This document shows, one piece after another, positions 1 through 9,493 of a DNA stretch of 64,000 bases. Position numbers and translations under genes: made by a program. Within the stretch, counting starts at the first letter, position 1. Every line of letters begins with the position of its first letter. This DNA comes from Sphingobacterium chuzhouense (GTDB lineage Bacteria > Bacteroidota > Bacteroidia > Sphingobacteriales > Sphingobacteriaceae). Below the pieces are notes generated by a model. That model was not told the DNA's origin, ran no database searches, and saw only the letters and a program-made list of their open reading frames with translations. The stretch is from assembly GCF_014692525.1 (NCBI RefSeq), contig NZ_JACNYL010000003.1:372001-436000 (forward strand). Reading direction: 5' to 3'.

Positions 1-438
1 GATATCGTCCATTCGAACCTGCCCCACGGATCCTGTCAGGTCCTTTTTTAAGACTTCTCCATATCCCACCACCACGATCTCTTCCATAAGAGAAGCTTCT
101 TCTACTAAGGCTACTTCAAGCTCCTTCTTTCCCTTTAATGGTATCTCTTTTCTTACATATCCAACCCGAGATAAAATAATTGTCGCATCTTCTTGAACGC
201 CTGTTAGGACAAATCTCCCCTGTTTGTCTGTAGTCGTTACAAACGAAGTACCTTTTACGGTGACGTTCACCCCTTCTAATGGCGTGTTATTTTCGTCCGA
301 TACAATTCTTCCTTTAACCGAATATTGTATTGTATTTGAAACCTCATATACGCTAGCCGACAGCGATAAAGGATAAATAAGCGGTATCGATATACATATT
401 AGTATTAACGAAGACCATAATTTTGGTTTTATTTTCAT
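1..438 (-). CDS. SusC/RagA TonB-linked outer membrane transporter, N-terminal part
   Basis: Only the first 146 residues are in the window; the gene runs off the left edge. The start at 438 is followed by a hydrophobic signal peptide (about residues 1-30), then a carboxypeptidase-regulatory-like beta-sandwich (about 37-115, 'VKGRIVSDENNTPLEGV') and the start of the plug domain with the SusC hallmark 'EEIVVVGYGEVLKKDLTGSV'. SusC proteins import oligosaccharides across the outer membrane together with a SusD lipoprotein, here presumably encoded beyond the edge. It lies 21 bp downstream of the FAD oxidoreductase stop and is probably the third gene of a leftward operon with the symporter. Confidence 0.93.
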   Translation of the reverse strand, partial: MKIKPKLWSSLILICISIPLIYPLSLSASVYEVSNTIQYSVKGRIVSDENNTPLEGVNVTVKGTSFVTTTDKQGRFVLTGVQEDATIILSRVGYVRKEIPLKGKKELEVALVEEASLMEEIVVVGYGEVLKKDLTGSVGQVRMDDI

Positions 439-459
439 GTTATTGAAGGTATAATTATG

Positions 460-2769
460 TTAGCATTCATTCCCGACGCCATAGCATCTTATCTCATAGA
501 TTTGGGCAGACGGATCACCGTTTGTTGCTGTAACGTTAACTCTCAAACGATTTGTACGAATAGCGTTTGCTAATTGGTGGCTTCTGCGACGTTGATAATT
601 ATCTACAACCTGAAGGAGTAACTGCCATTTTCCGTCAATGAAGGCCTCAATAGCGTAATCCTTTGGACATTGCGGATCACGATAAAACGGACTATACGCG
701 TGAAGTTCACGAATAAGATGACCGGGAAACGTTAGTTCTATGGTCTCGATCTCGATCTCTTGATCCCAGGATAAAGTTATCCATTGCGGTAGCCCCTGTG
801 TGGATTCTGATTTCCAAAGATTCGTAAAGCCTGCAGGACGTGTAACTCCATTTGTGATATTTTGGGCGGGATAACAAGGTTGCCCAGGCGTAATTTTATA
901 GCTTAGGGTATGTCCACTCCCAAATCTTCTCATTTTGTTTTCTCCGATCTGATAGGACGCCATATGACCGGTGATGATTTTCCCTGCAATGGGCCAGCTA
1001 ACCTGGGGATTAGGCAATACATCTAAACGCATGAACGTTCCAACGTTTAAACCATGAAGATTGGCGGGGATATCTACCCATTGCTGCTCTCCTATCGGAA
1101 CATCTACTCTTGTCTTCAATATTACAGGCAATTCTTCTATTCGATAATCCCAAATATCTCTTACGCCTAACAATTCGATATCAAGCTGTTGAATAGATGC
1201 TGTATGGTTACTCAAACACAGGGTAATTGTATCGATCTGATCTGTACCGACGGCTATAAGCTGCCCTCTACGAGTTTTCAGTTCAATATCTGTATATTGG
1301 GGTTGATCTTTCCAAATAGACAGCCCTTGATGAAAGCCTAGATCATTTGGACCTGCTCCGTATTCTAACGCATCACTACTAGAGGTAACACGAGCCTGTA
1401 ATGCCAAGTCTTTTGGATCTTCATTTTTGCTATTTAACAAAAAGCATCCATCTCGGAGCAGTTGTTGCTGAATTGTATTTACAACATTTTGTGTGAGGTT
1501 GGCGACGGGAATATTTTGACGTAAGGCGATCGCGGCAGCTGTTCCTACAGCTTGCCCAAGTAATGCGGTTGTTCCCATTACTCTTACTGTGCCTAATGCG
1601 GCGTGAGTGACACTTACATTACGTCCAGCCATCATCAGATTATCGACGTCTTTTGCAATTAAACAGCGTAAGGGAACACCATATGGGCCTGCATAACTCT
1701 TAACTGCATATTCTGTAAACGTATTATAGTCTTCTCCGCTAGCCGGTTCGCTATGCTGTGCGAGTAGGCCCCCTGGTGTGTGCAAATCAATAAACCATCC
1801 TCCAAATCCGACTTCGTCCTCGAATACAGTACACTGTTGCGGATCGTGTTCAGTCATCAAATATTGCCCCATAATTCGACGACTTTCTCTTTTACCTGGA
1901 ACTTGACCTATCCAATCTAATGCATAATTTTTAGTCAATTCTTTCATTTTTGGATCTCTATTCTTCATCCAATCCCATACGCCGAGAGCATGACGAGTCA
2001 GTTCATGTCTAATCTCTTCGTTTTCATAAATGGTATGAAAAGGCACTCCAATTTCTAACCACCAATATCCGCCGCGCACTTCTTTGGGAGGCCGTCCGTT
2101 CTCGTAGAAAAAACTAGCATCTTCATAATGAATGGCCCATTCGGGTGCTTCAAAGGGAGCAGGGTAATCTAAACGTTTCGTCTTAAAATGAATAGAGCTG
2201 CCCATAACGTCTCCACTGGGAATCTCCGGGGCATGAGGCTCATTAAATTCATCTCTACCCTCGCTACCCATTCGCGACTCACAACCGGCACTGTGCGCTA
2301 CTATGCCATCCCCGGTACAATCCACAAAAATTTCTCCCGCTATTTGTAATTCGATTTCGGCATTCTGTACAGTCGCTTCAACTGCCTTGATATTTCGTTC
2401 ATTATGCATGATTACTTTTTGAAAATCCGTATTTAAATAAAGTGTAAGATTTTCAGTTTGCTGAACCAGATCATATTGCACCACATCCCAAATCGAATTC
2501 GTCCACCCGTTCTCAAAAATCTCTTCGTGATTCTGCGCTCGCTCTTGAATCAATAATTCAGAAATTATACCTGTTTCACGAGCGTAAGCGTGGAAAGCAG
2601 CTGCACCATGAGGCGTTACCCTTATTTCTGAAGAACTGTTTCCTCCTAATACCGGTCGATTGTGAACGAGACAAGTGCTTTTACCATTTCTTGCTGATGC
2701 AACCGCAGCGCACAGGCCAGCGAGGCCTCCACCAACGACTACAACATCATAAGATACATTTTTAACCAT
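460..2769 (-). CDS. FAD-dependent oxidoreductase with discoidin-like C-terminal domain
   Basis: 769 residues. A Rossmann dinucleotide motif at the N-terminus ('VVVVGGGLAGLCAAVASARNG') followed by 'NRPVLGGNSSSEIRV' places it in the FAD_oxidored (PF12831-type) family common in Bacteroidota sugar-use loci. Residues about 620-765 look like an F5/8 type C (discoidin) carbohydrate-binding fold ('NITNGVTRP', 'ITLSWDQEIEIETIEL', 'RLRVNVTATNG'). No signal peptide is seen, so it is probably cytoplasmic, which is odd for a discoidin module. Eleven bp separate it from the symporter gene upstream and 21 bp from SusC downstream, suggesting co-transcription. The substrate is unknown; a sugar or sugar acid oxidation is plausible from context only. 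Confidence 0.88.
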   Translation of the reverse strand: MVKNVSYDVVVVGGGLAGLCAAVASARNGKSTCLVHNRPVLGGNSSSEIRVTPHGAAAFHAYARETGIISELLIQERAQNHEEIFENGWTNSIWDVVQYDLVQQTENLTLYLNTDFQKVIMHNERNIKAVEATVQNAEIELQIAGEIFVDCTGDGIVAHSAGCESRMGSEGRDEFNEPHAPEIPSGDVMGSSIHFKTKRLDYPAPFEAPEWAIHYEDASFFYENGRPPKEVRGGYWWLEIGVPFHTIYENEEIRHELTRHALGVWDWMKNRDPKMKELTKNYALDWIGQVPGKRESRRIMGQYLMTEHDPQQCTVFEDEVGFGGWFIDLHTPGGLLAQHSEPASGEDYNTFTEYAVKSYAGPYGVPLRCLIAKDVDNLMMAGRNVSVTHAALGTVRVMGTTALLGQAVGTAAAIALRQNIPVANLTQNVVNTIQQQLLRDGCFLLNSKNEDPKDLALQARVTSSSDALEYGAGPNDLGFHQGLSIWKDQPQYTDIELKTRRGQLIAVGTDQIDTITLCLSNHTASIQQLDIELLGVRDIWDYRIEELPVILKTRVDVPIGEQQWVDIPANLHGLNVGTFMRLDVLPNPQVSWPIAGKIITGHMASYQIGENKMRRFGSGHTLSYKITPGQPCYPAQNITNGVTRPAGFTNLWKSESTQGLPQWITLSWDQEIEIETIELTFPGHLIRELHAYSPFYRDPQCPKDYAIEAFIDGKWQLLLQVVDNYQRRRSHQLANAIRTNRLRVNVTATNGDPSAQIYEIRCYGVGNEC

Positions 2770-2780
2770 ATTTCAACATT

Positions 2781-4487
2781 CTATTTATTAATTTTCTTAA
2801 ACTTATTCAGATACCATAATATGATCACACAAACTACCATTAAAGCCGCCCCAAATGCTGCAATCATTACTTTCTTATCGTTCACTGCAACGGATAGGAT
2901 AAACATGATAAGTGCCAGGCAACCGATACTATATGCTAATAACCTTGCAGGATATTCTGCAATAGCTGTTGGAGTGTCTGCTACGCTATAATTGATAGAC
3001 TTCAATTGCACTTCAATAAATCCTGGAGCGGTGTTTTTCGCAAATAGTTCAAACAAGGACAGCGATAATAATGGCACAAGTATGCCTACACCGGCCTCTA
3101 AAACTAACGAGTTGGCTAGCAACCAATCGATAAATGAATTTCCCGAGTCTTCTTGGATGAAAATCTTCACTAAAGCCGCTGCTAAAAAGCTTATTCCGGT
3201 AGTAATCCAGATGGCCTTCTGCGTCGTTTTCTTAAAAAGAAGTCCCCATAAAGTTGGTAAAACCATAGGCACCACGAGCAAAGAGGTAATGGTGAGGATT
3301 ACATTTTCAGCACCACCGACATAGGGTATAGCTACCGCTCCGCAAATAATTATCGCTCCTATGAGAAATGTACTGATCCTCCCGACCATTACTAATTCTA
3401 CCTCGCTTGCTCCAGGTCTTACCAAAGGCTTGTACCAATCATTCGTTATCGCACCTGCGTATACATTTATCTCACCGTCGATATAACTGGCTGCAGCTGA
3501 AAACATCGACGCCAAAAGTAGCCCCATCATCCCAGCAGGTAACACCGCAGCACAGGCTAAAAAATAGGCTTGTTCTGGATTGGCGTTGGGATCCACAATA
3601 CGATATATCATGGCGGGCAACATCCATATTACAGGACTCACCAAGTACAGGATTCCTAGAAGATACGCAGACTTTCTTGCATCCTTGGGTCCTTTTACGG
3701 CAAGGAACCGCTGCACAAACACCCATTCGCCCCCCAATTTAAATGTATGGACGACTATCCAGCCCAAAAGAAACCAATAGGTGAACTTGCCACTAGCTAT
3801 TTGTAAAAAGCCATTTGGCACCTGGTCAAGAAAACTTCCTACCCCGCCAATAGAAGCAAAGCTAAGGGGAACAACGAATAATACGGTTACGGTAAGTATA
3901 ACAAACTGCACCGCATCGATGATTAATACGGCCCAAAGCCCCCCGCTCACGGTATAGACTAACATCAATAGCCCTGATATAATACAGGCATAGGTTATGG
4001 AAAGATTACCTGTACTCTCGTCTCGAAGAAGATTCCCTTCTCCTAAAGGTACAAGGCTGCAAAATAATATTGCAAAAGCATATAAAGCTACACTCATGGA
4101 CACGAGCTTAAGGCACATCCCTATCCATGTGTAGAATTGCACCACAGATCTACCGAAGCGAATATTTATATATTCTCCTATGGTAGTTACCCCTAATCTC
4201 GCCCAACGTCCCGCTAATGTTTTTCCGACGATGAAAGAGCTAATACCTAAACACATCAAAATACTAATCGCAACCGCTCCATGTTTGAATGCGATACCTC
4301 CCCATACAACAAAGGTTCCTGCGGAAAAAGCACTCATAAATGAAGAAATACCAGATAACCACCATGGGGATTGTTTACTTACGGCAAACATGTCGGCAGC
4401 GCTTTTATTCCATCGACTTAAGATTAAACCAATGGCTAACATTCCGACGGAATATATCATCAATATAATGTAATCGTGCAGTGTCAT
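2781..4487 (-). CDS. Sodium:solute symporter (SSS family)
   Basis: 568 residues with about 13 hydrophobic segments across its length. N-terminal 'YIILMIYSVGMLAIGLILSR' and the following 'SADMFAVSKQSPWWLSGISS' are typical of SSS (SLC5-like) transporters, as is 'GEYINIRFGR'. It would import a sugar or related solute with sodium across the inner membrane. First gene of the leftward operon symporter, FAD oxidoreductase, SusC. It diverges from the LacI-type regulator over a 236-bp spacer that holds a LacI-type palindrome, so that regulator probably controls it. The transported solute cannot be read from the sequence. Confidence 0.92.
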   Translation of the reverse strand: MTLHDYIILMIYSVGMLAIGLILSRWNKSAADMFAVSKQSPWWLSGISSFMSAFSAGTFVVWGGIAFKHGAVAISILMCLGISSFIVGKTLAGRWARLGVTTIGEYINIRFGRSVVQFYTWIGMCLKLVSMSVALYAFAILFCSLVPLGEGNLLRDESTGNLSITYACIISGLLMLVYTVSGGLWAVLIIDAVQFVILTVTVLFVVPLSFASIGGVGSFLDQVPNGFLQIASGKFTYWFLLGWIVVHTFKLGGEWVFVQRFLAVKGPKDARKSAYLLGILYLVSPVIWMLPAMIYRIVDPNANPEQAYFLACAAVLPAGMMGLLLASMFSAAASYIDGEINVYAGAITNDWYKPLVRPGASEVELVMVGRISTFLIGAIIICGAVAIPYVGGAENVILTITSLLVVPMVLPTLWGLLFKKTTQKAIWITTGISFLAAALVKIFIQEDSGNSFIDWLLANSLVLEAGVGILVPLLSLSLFELFAKNTAPGFIEVQLKSINYSVADTPTAIAEYPARLLAYSIGCLALIMFILSVAVNDKKVMIAAFGAALMVVCVIILWYLNKFKKINK

Positions 4488-4626
4488 ATTGTATATATAA
4501 TATTGCTTTTAAAAATAGATTCAATTAATAAACAGGAATATAATCTTCGACTAAGATATCTAATAATTAAGCTATTATACAACATAAAAAACTTTGAAAA
4601 ATCATTTTTTCTATCGAAATCGTTTG

Positions 4627-4640
4627 CGGAAACGTTTGCG
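4627..4640. promoter_or_regulatory. LacI-type operator candidate
   Basis: The 14-base near-palindrome CGGAAACGTTTGCG has the central CG and AAAC/GTTT arms typical of LacI/GalR operators. A second half-site, CGTTTGCG, lies just upstream at 4621-4628. It sits in the divergent spacer between the symporter operon and the LacI-type regulator gene, about 90 bp from the regulator start, so it could serve both directions. Confidence 0.6.
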
Positions 4641-4668
4641 ATATATATCTATAAAAGTATTATTTTAC

Positions 4669-4676
4669 TATTTTTG
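4669..4676 (+). promoter_or_regulatory. Possible -7 promoter element of the LacI-type gene
   Basis: TATTTTTG matches the Bacteroidota primary sigma -7 element TAnnTTTG, 48 bp upstream of the regulator start. I do not see a clear -33 TTTG at the standard distance, so this is tentative. The operator at 4627-4640 lies just upstream. Confidence 0.4.
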
Positions 4677-4723
4677 TGAATGTAAAATCCAAACCGTATA
4701 TAAACAATAATTAGAAGAGCAAT

Positions 4724-5893
4724 ATGCCTAGAGTAAAATGTCCAAAATGCAATAGAGATGAGACCGTATTAAGATCTGGTTTTGTCCGAGGTTTACAACG
4801 CTATGTATGCAAGTTTTGTAATTTTCACTTTACACTCGTCAAGAAAAGGCAAAAAAACAACGCCTCTGCCTTTCGAAAACACCAAACGACTATTCTAGAT
4901 ATCGCAAAAGCAGTCGGTATGTCTGCTTCAACGGTGTCTCGGGCATTGAAGAATCACGGTGATATCAGTGAGGCCACAAAGAGTTTAATTAAGCAAGTTT
5001 CTATCGAAATGGATTATCAACCTAATCCACTCGCACGCAGCCTGTACAGTCGAGAGACGCAAACCATTGGAATTATAATACCGGATCTGGAGAATCCCTT
5101 TTTCGCAAAAGTACTCAGTGGTATCCAACATGCTGCTTCGACAGCCGGTTATAAAGTGATGATTTGCCAATCCAATGAATCACACAAAACAGAGGTTGCT
5201 AATTTGCAAACAATGATGCAAAATTGGCTCGATGGAATATTGGTGTGCCACACCAAAGAGACAAAATCTTTTGAACACATAAAATTACAACTTAACAAGG
5301 GAATCCCTATCATCCATTTTGATCGCATATGTGAGGAAATCGACACGTCGAGAGTACTACTCGACAATGAAAATGGAGCAGAACAAATTACAGACCATCT
5401 CATCGATCAAGGATGCCTTAATATTGCGGTGCTTGCAGGACCGAAACACTTATATATCACAAAAAAACGTCTGGAGGGCTATTTTAAGTCACTTCAAAAA
5501 AATAATATTCCGACTACTCCCTCACTCATTGCTTACACTGACTTCACTAAAGTTTCCATTTTGCAAACGGTAGATCTCTGGCTTTCGTCAGAAAATCCTC
5601 CTGACGCTATTTTTTGCATCTCAGACAACAGTGCGATTATTACAATGATGTATCTAAAAAAGAAAAATATTAAGGTTCCGCAAGAGATTTGTGTGGCTGG
5701 TTTTGGAAACGATTATACTGGAGAAATAATTGAACCAGCACTAACTTCTTATGACCCCTATGCGTTCAAAATAGGTCAATCGGCAGTGGAGTTGTTCTTT
5801 GATCAAGTCATTTCGGGCGACAGAGCCGCAACAAAAACGAAAACGGTGATAGGCAAACTTTTAATTCGGGATTCTTCTTTAAGAAAAAAATAG
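4724..5893 (+). CDS. LacI-type transcriptional regulator with N-terminal zinc ribbon
   Basis: 389 residues. Residues 1-40 hold two CxxC pairs ('VKCPKCN' and 'YVCKFCN') in an arrangement like the InsA/IS1-type zinc ribbon. A LacI helix-turn-helix follows at about 54-105 ('TILDIAKAVGMSASTVSRAL', hinge 'NPLARSLYS'), then a periplasmic-binding-protein-like sensor domain ('IGIIIPDLENPFFAKVLSGI'). It probably senses a sugar and controls the divergent symporter/oxidoreductase/SusC operon. It is 4 bp from the aldose epimerase gene, so the two are likely one transcript. The zinc ribbon is an uncommon addition to LacI proteins. Confidence 0.92.
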   Translation: MPRVKCPKCNRDETVLRSGFVRGLQRYVCKFCNFHFTLVKKRQKNNASAFRKHQTTILDIAKAVGMSASTVSRALKNHGDISEATKSLIKQVSIEMDYQPNPLARSLYSRETQTIGIIIPDLENPFFAKVLSGIQHAASTAGYKVMICQSNESHKTEVANLQTMMQNWLDGILVCHTKETKSFEHIKLQLNKGIPIIHFDRICEEIDTSRVLLDNENGAEQITDHLIDQGCLNIAVLAGPKHLYITKKRLEGYFKSLQKNNIPTTPSLIAYTDFTKVSILQTVDLWLSSENPPDAIFCISDNSAIITMMYLKKKNIKVPQEICVAGFGNDYTGEIIEPALTSYDPYAFKIGQSAVELFFDQVISGDRAATKTKTVIGKLLIRDSSLRKK

Positions 5894-5897
5894 CATC

Positions 5898-6872
5898 ATG
5901 ACGGACGTGAAAATATCAGCATTTGGCAGTATTCGTGATCAAAAAATAAATCTATATACACTTTTTAATAGGCACGGACATGCGGTTTCTATTACGAATT
6001 ATGGGGCAACGATTACGAGCTGGCACGTACCGGACCGATACGGAAAATGGTCTTCTATCGTCATCGGATTCGATAACATAATTGACTATTTAAATTGCAC
6101 ATTCTATCCTGGAGCAACAATCGGTCGATATTCCAACTTTATAGCCGATGCGAAATTTTCGTTAGATGGCCAAAATTATAGCTTGAGTAAAAATCATGAG
6201 AACCACCATCTACACGGCGGTAACTGTGGATTTGATAAAAAAATATGGAAACTAGAGCAGCTAGATCGCGCTACAGCTTCTATTACCTTTTATCATCTAA
6301 GTCCCGATGGGGACGAGGGGTATCCTGGTAATGTGAAAGTTTGGGTAACATATAGTTTGGGAGATGACAACTCATTATCAATTAAATATAGGGCACAAAC
6401 GGATAAGCCTACCGTATTGAGTTTAACGAACCACACTTATTTTAATTTAGTTGCTAATAAAGACGCAATGCTTGAGCATTCCCTGACGGTTTTAGCAAAT
6501 ACATACACGCCAACAGATAGGAAAATCCCAACTGGCGAGCTATCTGATGTCCACAATACTCCTTACGATTTTAGAGAACACCGACCTATAAAAGCTCTTA
6601 TCGATAAGGTCGAAGTTTATAATGTTAACTACGTAATACAGAAAAATTTGTCAGAAAAGTTAGCTTTAGCAGCAACTCTCTCTCATCATTCCAGTGGAAG
6701 AACATTGAAGGCCTACACAACTATGCCTGGGTTACAGCTTTACGTCAACAATGGCGGAATATGCCTGGAAACACAACACTTTCCTAATGCACCTAACCAT
6801 ACGTTCTTTCCTTCCCCTATCCTACTTCCGGGTCAAGAATATCAACATATTACAAGGTACGTCGTTTCCTAA
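5898..6872 (+). CDS. galM: Aldose 1-epimerase (mutarotase)
   Basis: 324 residues, slightly short for the family. Seen motifs are 'NYGATITSWHVPDR', 'IGRYSNFIADAKFSLDG', 'NHHLHGGNCGFDKKIWK' with the catalytic His region, 'VTYSLGDDNSL', and 'LSLTNHTYFNL' with the second conserved His. The active-site Glu is expected in 'GGICLETQHFPNAPNH'. GalM proteins interconvert alpha and beta anomers of aldoses in the cytoplasm or periplasm; no signal peptide is seen here. It follows the LacI-type regulator by 4 bp and belongs to the same sugar locus. Confidence 0.92.
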   Translation: MTDVKISAFGSIRDQKINLYTLFNRHGHAVSITNYGATITSWHVPDRYGKWSSIVIGFDNIIDYLNCTFYPGATIGRYSNFIADAKFSLDGQNYSLSKNHENHHLHGGNCGFDKKIWKLEQLDRATASITFYHLSPDGDEGYPGNVKVWVTYSLGDDNSLSIKYRAQTDKPTVLSLTNHTYFNLVANKDAMLEHSLTVLANTYTPTDRKIPTGELSDVHNTPYDFREHRPIKALIDKVEVYNVNYVIQKNLSEKLALAATLSHHSSGRTLKAYTTMPGLQLYVNNGGICLETQHFPNAPNHTFFPSPILLPGQEYQHITRYVVS

Positions 6873-6993
6873 TCCGGAGGCATGATAAGATTCTTATTGA
6901 TTTCTTTGTAGAGATAATAATTTAGCAATAGACGTACCCTATTCCAATACGACGTTTCCGATTATATATCATCTTCCATTGAAAGATTCGTTA

Positions 6994-7420
6994 AATCGTA
7001 TTCTTTTTCAAATATACTAGAAAGAACACAATGAAATAAGCTATTGCTTCGTGTAACTGCGCAGCATATCTGGGTATATCATCAATCTTTCTGAATATAA
7101 ATGCCCACGGTTTATCAGAAACATGACCAATCATTTAAGTTTACTAAACGAATAAAAGCACAACCTAGTGGTGCGACAACTCCCATTAAATCAAGCATTC
7201 TGATAAACTTAATTTTATACTTTCTGGAATATAACAGCAAAGCCAAAATAAGGCCAATGGTACCGCTGTGACTTGCAAGTCCGGCATATCCTGTAAAGTT
7301 ATATTTACCGTCGCCATCTTGCTGTACCGGTAGGACACCATGCATTACCTAATACCAAATCGGCGCAAACGGATTTTCATTTTGCATGGAGTGTAAATAT
7401 TGGATATATTAGTGAGGCAT
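6994..7420 (-). pseudogene. lgt: Remnant of lgt (prolipoprotein diacylglyceryl transferase)
   Basis: Read on the minus strand, 'FTGYAGLASHSGTIGLILAL' and 'LGCAFIRLVNL' match the core of Bacteroidota Lgt. The frame then breaks at about 7134, and the next frame gives 'IGHVSDKPWAFIFRKIDDIP' and 'YAAQLHEAIAYF', the next conserved block of Lgt. An in-frame stop lies upstream near 7350, and both ends of the protein are missing. This is a dead fragment of an otherwise essential gene, so an intact copy should be elsewhere. Boundaries are approximate. Confidence 0.75.
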
Positions 7421-7444
7421 TTTATAAAATAACACAACCATTAC

Positions 7445-7987
7445 ATGTATACATTCTCTCAGCGTTTTTCAGACTATATCAAAAGGCCACAGACAAGAAA
7501 AGATATGCCAATATACCTATTAGATGTTGTCGATATACTCGACGCACAAAGCACGCAGGCAAAAGATATCGATCTCATACTCGGTAAACATGATATCCAA
7601 GGGTTTGACCGTATAAAGGTAGAAACTATTGACCTGCTGCTTGCCTATGCGAACTATATCCTGGAAGACAGTGTCATTACCGATGAAGAAGCGTATGATT
7701 TCGCCGCGTTAAAAATGACTTTCAGGATTAAAGAGGGTGATTTCTTACAGCTTCGCAGCTTTGAGGTAAGAGAAATCTTAAGAAAAGAATTTATACGTAT
7801 ATATTCTGATAATTTTGTAGATAAGAAAGAAGATCTTGAAAAAGTAAATCTGCAGGCTCTGTTCGACCTGAGCTACGATCAATTTGAAGAGATAAAGAAA
7901 GACGAAGTTATCAATGCATTGTTAAATGGGGCCAATCCAACGGATTTAAGTATTACCAAACTTCCAAAGGGTTTTAAAGTGGTATAA
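7445..7987 (+). CDS. Uncharacterised cytoplasmic protein, 180 aa
   Basis: I do not recognise the family. The protein is soluble, mostly helical and acidic, with no signal peptide or membrane segment. It is 47 bp upstream of the LRR membrane protein and in the same direction, so the two may be co-transcribed. The ORF is full-length with an ATG start and good coding character. It begins just after the lgt remnant, at the left edge of the degraded accessory region. Confidence 0.65.
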   Translation: MYTFSQRFSDYIKRPQTRKDMPIYLLDVVDILDAQSTQAKDIDLILGKHDIQGFDRIKVETIDLLLAYANYILEDSVITDEEAYDFAALKMTFRIKEGDFLQLRSFEVREILRKEFIRIYSDNFVDKKEDLEKVNLQALFDLSYDQFEEIKKDEVINALLNGANPTDLSITKLPKGFKVV

Positions 7988-8034
7988 TTGATTAAGGGAG
8001 GGATAAGATTTATGCATAGTTAATAACTCAAAAA

Positions 8035-9468
8035 ATGTTTATCACAAGACTTTTGGGTTCTCCATTGAAGGTCATGGCCTTTCTGACCACCGCTGTGGGA
8101 CTGTTGGCAATTTTTACTTTTAGCTATTTTTTCTTTCTAGGTATTTACCTCTTGGGCATAGGATTGTTGTTGTATATCATCAACTTCGCCCTATCGAAGT
8201 TGTTAAAGAACCGGAGAGTATATGGAGTTGGTCAGACTGTGTTAACCCTAATTTATTTGGTTTTAGTATTTGTCTTCTACATGCGGCGGCAAGAACACAA
8301 CTACATCATATTGCCGAAAGATTTTGACGGGCAGTCTGGTATCATTTTCGGTATCGAGGGCTACCCCGAACTGCCCAAAAAAAGATTTTGGAAGAGAACC
8401 ATCACGCTGCCCGAAAGCGGTATTCTGATCACTTCAACAAAATTTGAAGACATTCCCCATATGGTTCGCTTTGCGTCTGCCGATTCTCCAGCGCCAGTCT
8501 ATCCTAGCGTGAGATGGGATCCAAATGTAACAGTAGACTGTATCGTTTGCGATAATAAAATTGAAGCATGGAGCTTCTCAAAGGGAAAAGAAGACGATTC
8601 AAATCTGAAAGATCTAATGGTTTCATTCTGCAATGATATTGCTGAAGGAAAGGAAAAAAGCTTTTATAAAAGTGGATACTCATCTATTTTACAAGACGCT
8701 AAAGGTAATTATCTATGGCTTATGAATCGAGGATTATCTACGCTACCTGAGGGGATTGGGAAATTATCCGTCTACAAAGCTATCTTGACCGACAACAATT
8801 TTACAAGTATCCCGGAACAGATTTTCGAGATAAAGGGATTAGAAGATCTTGTGCTTGTCGTAAACCCTATCACAGAATTTCCTTGCGAGCTCCCAAGACT
8901 ACATTCCTTAAAGAGCGTATCTTTCGCAGAAACGGGTATAACGAAGATCCCGTGCGACCTATCGAAGATGGATAGTTTGGCACATTTTGATTTATCTAGA
9001 AACGATTTGACTACGTTTCCAGAGAAGATCAAAACAATTCCTAGTCTAAAATGGCTTTCGTTGCAGAATAATAAACTAGCCGACATTACCTTCATTGACG
9101 AGTGCTTGCAAAAGCTGGGAACATTATATTTATATAGCAATGTTATCAAAAGCTTAACCCAGGAAACGAAGTTTCTGGGAAACGTTAGGGAGTTGCTAAT
9201 CTTCGACAACGAGATTGACAGCATTCCAGACAATATAGCTGATTTAAAAAATCTTGAAAAATTGGAGATATGGAATAATCCTATTACATATATCTCCCCT
9301 AAAATAGCGACGTTGACCGGCTTACGGAGTTTGCGATTGGACGACGATTCTTTAGCTGAACATGATAAAGAAAACTTGAGAAAATGGTTGCCAAATTGTA
9401 CTATTTTCTTTCAAACAAGAGGTAAAAAAATACTGTCGGTTGATTCTGAAAAAGATCGGCCCATTTGA
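8035..9468 (+). CDS. Membrane-anchored leucine-rich-repeat protein
   Basis: 477 residues. Residues 1-85 contain about three hydrophobic segments, which would anchor the protein in the inner membrane. A middle region (about 95-215, beginning 'IILPKDFDGQSGIIFGIEG') resembles the DUF6843-type module often found near polymorphic-toxin immunity genes, though I am unsure. From about 230 to 460 there are at least eight leucine-rich repeats of about 23 residues ('LPEGIGKLSVYKAILTDNNF', 'SLAHFDLSRNDLTTFPEKI', 'KNLEKLEIWNNPITYISPKI'). The side on which the repeats lie is not clear. Likely a protein-binding scaffold; function unknown. Confidence 0.8.
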   Translation: MFITRLLGSPLKVMAFLTTAVGLLAIFTFSYFFFLGIYLLGIGLLLYIINFALSKLLKNRRVYGVGQTVLTLIYLVLVFVFYMRRQEHNYIILPKDFDGQSGIIFGIEGYPELPKKRFWKRTITLPESGILITSTKFEDIPHMVRFASADSPAPVYPSVRWDPNVTVDCIVCDNKIEAWSFSKGKEDDSNLKDLMVSFCNDIAEGKEKSFYKSGYSSILQDAKGNYLWLMNRGLSTLPEGIGKLSVYKAILTDNNFTSIPEQIFEIKGLEDLVLVVNPITEFPCELPRLHSLKSVSFAETGITKIPCDLSKMDSLAHFDLSRNDLTTFPEKIKTIPSLKWLSLQNNKLADITFIDECLQKLGTLYLYSNVIKSLTQETKFLGNVRELLIFDNEIDSIPDNIADLKNLEKLEIWNNPITYISPKIATLTGLRSLRLDDDSLAEHDKENLRKWLPNCTIFFQTRGKKILSVDSEKDRPI

Positions 9469-9493
9469 TATCGTGTAAAACACCGTTTCAATC

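Noticed and set aside
3407..3742. Plus-strand ORF inside the symporter gene
   Set aside because: Shadow of the symporter gene; no family resemblance.
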